From: Thermoplasmata archaeon
Lineage (GTDB): Archaea > Thermoplasmatota > E2 > UBA202 > JdFR-43
Assembly: GCA_021162305.1 (NCBI GenBank)
Contig: JAGGYX010000041.1
Coordinates: 1 to 8,044 of the forward strand
Length of the DNA stretch: 8,044 nucleotides
Direction of reading: 5' to 3'
Part shown: piece by piece, positions 1-4,882 of the stretch
Layout: each line of letters starts with the position of its first letter
Numbering within the stretch: position 1 is the stretch's first letter
The notes under the pieces: generated by a model
Databases searched by the model: none
Told to the model about the DNA's origin: nothing
The model's input: only the letters and a program-made list of their open reading frames with translations
Made by a program: the position numbers and the translations under genes

Positions 1-210
1 CAACTATATTTTATTGTGATTGAGATATGGAGGCGGGACTGGAAGAAATATCGATTCAATTTGTTTAATTTTATTTTAGTATGGACAATACCTGCCATTA
101 TTGGCGAAGCGATAGGTAGAATATTTGGAATAAAATTTTTAGGAATGGCTGCCGGCTTTATTTATTCATTGGCAAAGACACAATATGATTATTTAAAAAC
201 TAAAACCTGA
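1..210 (+). CDS. Small hypothetical membrane protein, possibly 5'-truncated
   Basis: This is a short basic, hydrophobic protein of unknown function. The reading frame is open to the left edge of the window, so the true start may lie outside; the first in-window start is GTG at 16, which would give 64 residues. The nearby ATG at 27 is out of frame. Counting from the GTG, an amphipathic Trp/Arg/Lys-rich N-terminus (IWRRDWKKYR) precedes two likely membrane segments at about residues 16-34 and 38-53, the second Gly-rich, and a short charged tail (YDYLKTKT). The stop TGA (208-210) lies 11 bp inside the end of the convergent hydrolase gene. I do not recognise a family. Evidence that it is a real gene is its hydrophobic pattern and its place at the edge of an otherwise uncovered strand; it could still be the tail of a longer protein. 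Confidence 0.5.
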   Translation, partial: QLYFIVIEIWRRDWKKYRFNLFNFILVWTIPAIIGEAIGRIFGIKFLGMAAGFIYSLAKTQYDYLKTKT

Positions 211-841
211 ATTTCTTTATCCATGCAACAGCTTCTTCTAAAGCTTTTCTTCTTTCATTATTGCTTGAGAATGAATGGTCAGCTTCAAACAACAAAATTT
301 TTTTAGGTTGCTTTGCAATCTCGTAAATCCTTTCAGCATGATTTAATGGAACAATCTCGTCTTTTCTTCCATGAATTATCAATATATGAGATAATGTTTT
401 CACCATTTCAAGCAAATCATATTTTCTGGCATCTTCAACAAAATTTTTTTCTATACCATCTATTTTATGTGGTGTGGACATGATAACGAGAGGCTTTATT
501 TTATTTTTATATGCATAAGCTATTGCCACCATTCCTCCAAAAGATGAGCCAAATAACGAGATGCTCGCATTATAATTTTTCTTTACATATTTAACAACTT
601 CATCCAAATCCTTCAGCCTGTTTGAAAATGTTGCCTCTTCAAATTTTCCCGTGCTTTCTCCACATCCTCTAAAATCGAATCTTACACATGATAAACCATT
701 TTTGCACGCAAGCTCAGCCATTTCAACATATTTCATGCTATCCTTGTTTGAATACAATCCGTGACAGCATATGATGAAATGATTGCCACATTCATTTATA
801 ATTGCTTTTATTCCATTAATATTAGCCTCTAACTGCTTCAT
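200..841 (-). CDS. Alpha/beta hydrolase (serine esterase/thioesterase-like)
   Basis: A 213-residue soluble hydrolase of the alpha/beta fold superfamily, expected to cleave an ester, thioester or similar bond; the substrate cannot be read from sequence. Visible motifs are HGLYSNK (27-33) as the oxyanion-hole loop, VRFDFRGCGEST (53-64) typical of S33/BAAT-like hydrolases, the nucleophile elbow GSSFGG (98-103) with Ser100, the acid Asp161 in HGRKDEIVP (157-165), and catalytic His189 in ADHSFS (187-192). The triad is therefore complete and in normal order, and the protein is short with a minimal cap region (about 113-152). There is no signal peptide, so it should be cytoplasmic. Its ATG at 839-841 lies 20 bp inside the end of the upstream DUF2721-like gene, indicating co-transcription as last gene of the minus-strand cluster. 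It ends convergently, 11 bp into the small plus-strand gene. Confidence 0.87.
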   Translation of the reverse strand: MKQLEANINGIKAIINECGNHFIICCHGLYSNKDSMKYVEMAELACKNGLSCVRFDFRGCGESTGKFEEATFSNRLKDLDEVVKYVKKNYNASISLFGSSFGGMVAIAYAYKNKIKPLVIMSTPHKIDGIEKNFVEDARKYDLLEMVKTLSHILIIHGRKDEIVPLNHAERIYEIAKQPKKILLFEADHSFSSNNERRKALEEAVAWIKKFRF

Positions 842-1247
842 CTTCTTTTATAACAGCATCATATGAAATAAATATTTCTATGACTGCAAAAAGCATGGCA
901 AAAAATAAAGAAAGCAATGAGACAAAAAAGATGGAAAGAATAATAAAGGTGTTTATGGAGAAGATGGAATGAAAGAGAAGCAATATTGTTGTCAAAACAG
1001 CAAACAGAATGCAAACAAGCATTGCCGACATGGCATTTCTTAATAGCAAACCCCGCCTTATCAATATGTCCAGCTGTTCTTCTGCAAATTTTGATGCCTT
1101 TTCCTTATTAAGCATTTCATAATGGAATGCCCTTATCCTATCTATCACCCTTCCATATCTGCTCTGAAGACTTAAACTAATCAAACCAGCTCCTGATAAA
1201 ATTATTGCTGGAACGAGCGAGGATTGCAATATCTCAAGCAGATTCAT
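822..1247 (-). CDS. DUF2721-like small membrane protein
   Basis: A 141-residue integral membrane protein. Residues 1-28 form a first membrane helix (LVPAIILSGAGLISLSLQ), followed by the short basic motif RYGRVIDRIRA (30-40), a charged cytoplasmic-type linker (41-65), the motif RRGLLLRNAM (64-73), and two further hydrophobic helices at about 72-93 and 98-127. The order helix, R-x-x-RVIDRIR, charged linker, two helices resembles the DUF2721 family of uncharacterised membrane proteins; the assignment is from memory of that pattern, not from a search. The start ATG (1245-1247) lies 14 bp inside the end of the glycosyltransferase gene and the stop lies 20 bp inside the hydrolase gene, so it is the middle gene of a tight cluster. 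Function is unknown; a partner role in the membrane for its neighbour glycosyltransferase is possible but unsupported beyond position. Confidence 0.75.
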   Translation of the reverse strand: MNLLEILQSSLVPAIILSGAGLISLSLQSRYGRVIDRIRAFHYEMLNKEKASKFAEEQLDILIRRGLLLRNAMSAMLVCILFAVLTTILLLFHSIFSINTFIILSIFFVSLLSLFFAMLFAVIEIFISYDAVIKEDEAVRG

Positions 1248-2331
1248 GGTATTTATGCCAAGCTATTTTATATTTTTTGCCACCCCATTCTATTTCTTTT
1301 ATGAAAATGGATGAAATCAAATTGTATGAAAGAATGAATGAAATAATAGGTCGCAGAAGTGAATGCACATACCATGGAAAAAATCTCTCTTTCTCATATT
1401 CCATTAATTTAACAAATGTTGCATATTCCTGCCATCCCCTGAAAAAATCAAATATGAGAGGAGAGAAAAGCATAAAGCCAATCAACGGATAAAAAAATAC
1501 TAAGACAATGCCCGCCACAACGCCAGCACGCATTCCAATGTTAAGAAATAAAGCAATTTTCCACAGAGAAGGAAAATAATAACGAACCCACGCCATTTCT
1601 TTATTCATCCATTTGATTACCTCTTTCTCTTCTTCCGCCCCGCATATTGCCTGGGGCACAAAATTTATTTTAAATCCATTTCTTTTGACTTGCATTGTCA
1701 AAGTCAAATCATCCACTATGGCTCTTTCCCATATATTTTTTATCTCGAGTCTTTCAAAATCTTTTTTCTTTATCGCCGTGCTTCCTCCCCAAGCAAAATT
1801 GAAAGATGGATAGAATAAAATGGACGCCACACCAGCATTCCATACACTCAAAATTTTATTTCCATTTCCAAAATACCATCTGTAACTTGTGGCAATCGCT
1901 TTTTCTTCAATTCCTCCAACCAAATAGGAAAGCCATTTTTTATGGGGTTTGATGTCGGCGTCAGCAAAAACATAAATATCGCCATGACATTTTTCTATTC
2001 CTGTAAGCAGTGCTGATATTTTTCCACTACAATCTGGCATCTTTCTGCTTATTTCAACTCTCGTCCCATCATATTTCTTTTTTATTTCATCTGCTTCTTC
2101 TTTGCTATCAACAACAATTATAATCTCATATTCCTCATAATCCTGATTAAGAAAATATTCTATATTCTCAATATCTTTTCCTTTCAAAGGAATTATAATG
2201 CTCGCTTTTCCTTTTCCTTTTCTTGTTTTTCTATATTTTCTCCTTACAAAAAACCATGAAACAACTGATAGCATTCCTCCTGAAAAATTTGCAATCCCAG
2301 CAAGAATGAAAAACAACAATAACAATTGCAT
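1234..2331 (-). CDS. Membrane-bound family 2 glycosyltransferase (ceramide glucosyltransferase-like)
   Basis: A 365-residue GT-A fold glycosyltransferase that probably moves a sugar from a nucleotide donor to a lipid acceptor at the cytoplasmic membrane. An N-terminal helix (1-29) is followed by a basic stretch (30-42), then the catalytic domain: SIIIPLKG (44-51), the nucleotide-binding Asp75 in VVDSKEE, the metal-binding D-A-D at 124-126 in FADADIKP, FAWGGSTAIKK (179-189) and Asp207-Asp208 in VDDLTLT. The usual QxxRW acceptor motif is replaced by AWVRY (247-251). Two to three membrane helices follow (about 256-296 and 324-345), then the IEWGGKKY end (347-354) typical of these processive/GT21-like enzymes. 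Sugar and acceptor are not predictable. It heads the minus-strand cluster with the DUF2721-like and hydrolase genes; a TATA-like box lies 23 nt before its ATG, suggesting a leaderless message. Confidence 0.87.
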   Translation of the reverse strand: MQLLLLFFILAGIANFSGGMLSVVSWFFVRRKYRKTRKGKGKASIIIPLKGKDIENIEYFLNQDYEEYEIIIVVDSKEEADEIKKKYDGTRVEISRKMPDCSGKISALLTGIEKCHGDIYVFADADIKPHKKWLSYLVGGIEEKAIATSYRWYFGNGNKILSVWNAGVASILFYPSFNFAWGGSTAIKKKDFERLEIKNIWERAIVDDLTLTMQVKRNGFKINFVPQAICGAEEEKEVIKWMNKEMAWVRYYFPSLWKIALFLNIGMRAGVVAGIVLVFFYPLIGFMLFSPLIFDFFRGWQEYATFVKLMEYEKERFFPWYVHSLLRPIISFILSYNLISSIFIKEIEWGGKKYKIAWHKYHESA

Positions 2332-2360
2332 ATTTATAATGATGCTATTATTTAAAATAT
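2332..2360 (-). promoter_or_regulatory. Probable archaeal promoter of the glycosyltransferase cluster
   Basis: Read on the minus strand, this gap contains ATTTTAAATA (about 2349-2358), a TATA-like box whose centre is about 23 nt before the ATG at 2331. No purine-rich ribosome site lies between, so transcription starting at or next to the ATG would give a leaderless message. The 48-bp gap to the end of the upstream oxidoreductase is the only real spacing in the minus-strand series, which supports a separate start here, though read-through from upstream is also possible. The DNA is AT-rich throughout, so a chance match is a real alternative. Confidence 0.45.
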
Positions 2361-2379
2361 TTTTTAATTCATTTAAATT

Positions 2380-3396
2380 TTATTTTAACTTCCATTTTAT
2401 ATTTCTCTTTCTCAATTCATTTATAAACTCGTCAAAATTTATAGCAATTTCTGGAGGATATGCTCCTTTTTCAATTTTTCCATCTTCCACCATTTTTGCG
2501 ATTATGGAAGTAGGAAAAGCTGTTGTTCTTTGCATCGCTGAAAATATGCCATCGTGATAATCAATCAGGAAAGCTTCCATATTTTCAGAATAAATTTTTG
2601 CAATTACAAAATCTCTTTCATTTTTTGGCAGAGCTTTTTCCAGGATTTTCTCGCTAAATTTTCTTGCATCATCATCAAAAAATCCAAGTTGCTTGAGCAA
2701 TAAAATTTTCTCACAATGTCCCTTATATCTTATTGTTTTATAGTCAAGCTCTTTTACTCCATGCAACGTTTTTGGCAAAGTTGATGTTCCACCATGTGTG
2801 TAAAAAGCCTCGAACTTTCTCCCTTCAATTTCTATTTCTTCCAAGCCTGTTAGCGATTCAACTCTCGTTATTTCTCCATTTCTCACTATTATTGCATCTT
2901 CAACATATTCATTTATAAGCCCATGAATTGAAAAAACCAAGGCATAGTTCAGAGGAGGCTTTGGATTCGCCGGAAGCCCACCAACCCTTATATGAATTTC
3001 TCTTGTTCCCTGCTCCCATAAATGATGGGCAACAACATTGCTCATGCCGGGCGCCAGCCCGCAATCTGGTATGATTGTTATTCCAGCTTCTCTGGCTTCT
3101 TCATGCAAAGCAAGCTCCTTTTCAACTATCCTGCTGTTGCCTCCAAGGTCGATAAAATTTGTTTTTGTTTTTATTGCTATTTTAGCAATTTTGTAGTTAA
3201 AGTCGTAAGGTAATGCACTTATGACGACGTCTTCGCCCTTCATTTCTTTAATCAATGCATTTGTATCTCTTGCATCCATGACAAAAAAGTTTGGCAATTC
3301 TTTTTCAAAAACATCACATATTCTTGCTTCTATTCCATTTTTTATTAAATCATGCTGTATTGCTACACCAATTTTTCCTGCCCCTATAACAAGCAT
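2380..3396 (-). CDS. Saccharopine dehydrogenase-family oxidoreductase (lysine 6-dehydrogenase-like)
   Basis: A 338-residue NAD(P)-dependent enzyme of the saccharopine dehydrogenase / lysine 6-dehydrogenase / carboxynorspermidine-synthase group. The Rossmann fold starts at residue 1 with the dinucleotide motif GAGKIG (5-10), the acidic end of strand two at CDVF (27-30), and VVISALPYDFN (57-67). The substrate domain carries FIDLGGN (81-87), the family signature DCGLAPGMSN (111-120), VGGLPANPKPPLNYA (138-152), TLPKTLHG (206-213), YKGHCE (224-229) and RTTAFP (290-295). Length suits the single-function archaeal enzymes rather than the longer fungal-type proteins. Lysine catabolism, lysine synthesis and polyamine synthesis enzymes all share this scaffold, so the substrate is left open; no lysine or polyamine gene is nearby to decide. 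The ATG at 3394-3396 begins only four residues before the glycine motif; only non-standard ATT codons lie further upstream in frame before a stop. Confidence 0.85.
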   Translation of the reverse strand: MLVIGAGKIGVAIQHDLIKNGIEARICDVFEKELPNFFVMDARDTNALIKEMKGEDVVISALPYDFNYKIAKIAIKTKTNFIDLGGNSRIVEKELALHEEAREAGITIIPDCGLAPGMSNVVAHHLWEQGTREIHIRVGGLPANPKPPLNYALVFSIHGLINEYVEDAIIVRNGEITRVESLTGLEEIEIEGRKFEAFYTHGGTSTLPKTLHGVKELDYKTIRYKGHCEKILLLKQLGFFDDDARKFSEKILEKALPKNERDFVIAKIYSENMEAFLIDYHDGIFSAMQRTTAFPTSIIAKMVEDGKIEKGAYPPEIAINFDEFINELRKRNIKWKLK

Positions 3397-3440
3397 AATT
3401 TTAATGCCATAACAATAAATATGATTTATCTTTTATTTTC
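3397..3440. promoter_or_regulatory. Compact divergent promoter region with shared AT box
   Basis: These 44 bp separate two divergent start codons. The stretch AATAAATAT (3414-3422; ATATTTATT on the other strand) is the best TATA-like match for both directions. Its centre is about 23 nt from the plus-strand ATG at 3441 and about 22 nt from the minus-strand ATG at 3396. That is close to the archaeal TATA-to-start distance if both messages are leaderless, and no ribosome site is seen for either gene. Whether one box or two overlapping boxes serve the two genes cannot be decided from sequence. Confidence 0.45.
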
Positions 3441-4115
3441 ATGGAATTTGGTTCATTGCTTATACCACTTGGCTTGGTTCCATCGATGTTTATATTATAT
3501 TTTATGGTGGGAAGATATGAAGGAAAATTCAGGGAAAAGAATATTTTGTTGGCTTTCGTGATTGGCTTTATTCTTGGCTTATTCATATATCTAATTGAAA
3601 TGGGAAATATTCCAGTTGGAAAAAAAATTTATTTGTTTGATATTTTCATAATAGCAGCTGCTTTCTCTTTTTTGGAACAGACAGCAAAGCTCATGGTTTT
3701 AAATGCACGATTTTTGAAGGATGATGCCCTTCCATTATATGGCGTCGCCATTGGAGCGGGCTATGCATCCACTTTTGCTCCCATATTTATAAGAAGTATA
3801 GAAGTCAGTTTATATGGAATTGCCATAGCAATAATTCCAGTTCTTGTTTTATTGCTTACGTGTTATTCAGCCATCCTTATTGCAATAGGAATAAAAAAGG
3901 ACAAAAAAGCAATACAATTTTTCTATGCATACATATTTTCATTCATTGTATGGATTCTTTTGCTTTTGTTATTCAATTTTAAATATCAGCCACTTCAATT
4001 TTCTCTTCTTTTTATCGCAATTTTTGCATTGACAGCATTTGCTGTCTATCATGCATATTATAAGCTCCTTCCCTTCAGTATGCTAAGGAGACAAGAGTTG
4101 AAAAAAATCTTGTAA
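3441..4115 (+). CDS. Polytopic membrane protein, PrsW-like but apparently degenerate
   Basis: A 224-residue membrane protein with about seven hydrophobic segments (roughly 5-24, 34-53, 64-78, 98-118, 124-150, 158-178, 186-207) and a basic C-terminus. Its N-terminal plan resembles PrsW-type intramembrane proteases: a first helix LGLVPSMFILYFMVGRYE (10-27), a short charged loop, a Gly-containing second helix, then FSFLEQTAKLM (75-85) where PrsW proteins carry EExxK/R, and LPLYGVAIGAGYAS (97-110) where they carry a Gly-rich helix followed by ENxxY. Here the second Glu of the pair is Gln80 and the EN pair is absent (TFAPIF, 111-116), so proteolytic activity is doubtful. The family match is my pattern comparison only; a generic lineage-specific membrane protein is the alternative. 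It starts 44 bp from a divergent oxidoreductase and ends 33 bp before the zinc-ribbon gene, which has its own TATA box. Confidence 0.5.
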   Translation: MEFGSLLIPLGLVPSMFILYFMVGRYEGKFREKNILLAFVIGFILGLFIYLIEMGNIPVGKKIYLFDIFIIAAAFSFLEQTAKLMVLNARFLKDDALPLYGVAIGAGYASTFAPIFIRSIEVSLYGIAIAIIPVLVLLLTCYSAILIAIGIKKDKKAIQFFYAYIFSFIVWILLLLLFNFKYQPLQFSLLFIAIFALTAFAVYHAYYKLLPFSMLRRQELKKIL

Positions 4116-4118
4116 AAA

Positions 4119-4130
4119 TTTATATATAAA
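4119..4130 (+). promoter_or_regulatory. TATA box of the zinc-ribbon/purS/purL operon
   Basis: TTTATATATAAA is a near-perfect archaeal TATA box and the strongest in the window. Its centre is about 24 nt upstream of the ATG at 4149, and the A-rich TAAAAA just before it (4113-4118) could act as the BRE. No ribosome site lies between box and start codon, so a leaderless transcript beginning at or next to the ATG is expected. It overlaps nothing coding: the preceding gene stops at 4115. Confidence 0.75.
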
Positions 4131-4148
4131 CAAAGAATAACTCCATAT

Positions 4149-4628
4149 ATGGATAGAAAAACATTGCTTAAAGCGATATTTGTAATCTCACTGCTATATT
4201 TCATTTGGCTTATAATGGCAGTTGCAAATGAAACTTTCTGGAGTTACAATTTATATCTTTCCTTTAAAACATGGAGTATAATTGGCATAATAGCATATGC
4301 AGCTTTTATAATCATTGAGGTTTTATTGTATATTACCGCTCCAAAAGAAGAGGAAGAGGAAATAAAAATTGTTTCAGAAGCAATAAAAAAGATAGTATGC
4401 AGCAATTGCAAAACAGTTTTTACCATAAGGGATACGGGAGTGAGACCATTGAAATATAAATGCCCCAATTGTGGAATGGAGGGAGTGCTTAGAGGAAAAA
4501 GTGTAAAGGGGAAGCGTCTCGCCATAGAATGCGATAAATGTGGAAATGAGTTTGAAATTTTTGATACTGGAGAGCGTCCTCTCAAATATAAATGCCCAGT
4601 ATGCCATTATCAGGGAGTATTGAGTTGA
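4149..4628 (+). CDS. Membrane-anchored protein with two tandem zinc ribbons
   Basis: A 159-residue protein with no recognised name. Two membrane helices (about 7-27 and 42-62) form an N-terminal hairpin, followed by an acidic linker (PKEEEEEIK, 65-73) and two zinc ribbons. Ribbon one has Cys84/Cys87 and Cys105/Cys108; ribbon two has Cys128/Cys131 and Cys149/Cys152, exactly 44 residues later. Both contain DTG-x-RPLKYKCP-x-C, so they arose by internal duplication. With both termini on the same side, the ribbons are most likely cytoplasmic, perhaps binding nucleic acid or a protein partner; this is inference. The start ATG matches the TATA box at the leaderless distance. The stop TGA (4626-4628) overlaps the purS ATG by one base, so the gene is translationally coupled to purine synthesis genes, an uncommon partner for a membrane zinc-ribbon protein. 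Confidence 0.85.
   Translation: MDRKTLLKAIFVISLLYFIWLIMAVANETFWSYNLYLSFKTWSIIGIIAYAAFIIIEVLLYITAPKEEEEEIKIVSEAIKKIVCSNCKTVFTIRDTGVRPLKYKCPNCGMEGVLRGKSVKGKRLAIECDKCGNEFEIFDTGERPLKYKCPVCHYQGVLS
4395..4622 (+). repeat. Intragenic tandem duplication encoding two zinc ribbons
   Basis: Codons for residues 83-114 (4395-4490) and 127-158 (4527-4622) encode homologous ribbons at a period of 132 bp. The shared protein pattern is C-x-x-C-x-x-x-F-x-I-x-D-T-G-x-R-P-L-K-Y-K-C-P-x-C-x-x-x-G-V-L. At DNA level the copies have diverged, but a 14-bp identical block, AAATATAAATGCCC, remains at 4452-4465 and 4584-4597. Confidence 0.85.
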
Positions 4629-4630
4629 TG
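4613..4630 (+). promoter_or_regulatory. purS ribosome site and TGATG stop-start overlap
   Basis: GGGAG (4613-4617) lies 10 nt before the ATG at 4628 and matches the core GGAG of an archaeal Shine-Dalgarno site. The stop of the zinc-ribbon gene and the start of purS share one base in TGATG (4626-4630). Together these decide the purS start and suggest that ribosomes ending the upstream gene re-initiate on purS. Confidence 0.6.
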
Positions 4631-4882
4631 TTGAAAGCAAGAGTGGAAATAAGGCTCAAAAAAGGCGTTGTGGACCCAGAGGGAAAGAATGTAAAAAAGG
4701 CTTTGAATTTATTGCATTTCACCGAGGTTAAAAATGTTAGGGTTGCTAAAATTTTTGAAATAGAAATGGAAATCACGGATGAGGAAAAAGCAAGGGAAAG
4801 AATCGATGCCATGTGCCGCCGCCTGCTTGCAAATCCAGTAATAAATGATTACAAGATTGAGATAATAAGGGAAAATGATTGA
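4628..4882 (+). CDS. purS: Phosphoribosylformylglycinamidine synthase subunit PurS
   Basis: PurS is the small dimeric subunit that bridges PurL and the glutaminase PurQ in FGAR amidotransferase, step four of purine synthesis. With the ATG at 4628 the product is 84 residues, the normal length of the family. It shows the opening beta strand ARVEIRLKKGVVDPEG (3-18) with the typical K-x-G-V-x-D-P-x-G, then the helix NVKKALNLLHF, the strand VRVAKIFEIEME (38-49), and a C-terminal helix ending in the CRRLLANPVINDYKIEI segment (62-78) that matches the family's C-x-x-L-L-x-N-P-V-I-x-x-Y. An in-frame ATG at 4592 would add 12 residues read out of frame over the second zinc ribbon and is rejected. The end overlaps purL by 8 bp. 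Expression should follow the upstream TATA box through the zinc-ribbon gene. Confidence 0.95.
   Translation: MLKARVEIRLKKGVVDPEGKNVKKALNLLHFTEVKNVRVAKIFEIEMEITDEEKARERIDAMCRRLLANPVINDYKIEIIREND

Noticed and set aside
1205..1813. Plus-strand frames opposite the glycosyltransferase
   Set aside because: The opposite strand encodes the GT2 DD motif and membrane domain in one continuous frame, so these are shadows.
2332..2379. Possible terminator after the oxidoreductase gene
   Set aside because: On the transcribed strand there is no long T run and no convincing hairpin, only mixed A/T sequence.
2198..2557. 119-codon plus-strand frame across the gap before the glycosyltransferase
   Set aside because: Most of it is antisense to two recognised genes and its Phe/Ile/Asn-rich sequence reflects AT-rich DNA; no start signal was found.
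4592..4627. Upstream in-frame ATG extending PurS by 12 residues
   Set aside because: The extension lies over the second zinc ribbon in another frame, lacks PurS-like sequence, and the ATG at 4628 gives the normal family length, a GGAG site and a TGATG coupling.
4244..4640. Minus-strand open frames opposite the zinc-ribbon gene
   Set aside because: They are antisense to clearly conserved Cys-pair coding sequence, show no recognisable domain or promoter, and have Ser/Phe/His-rich shadow composition.
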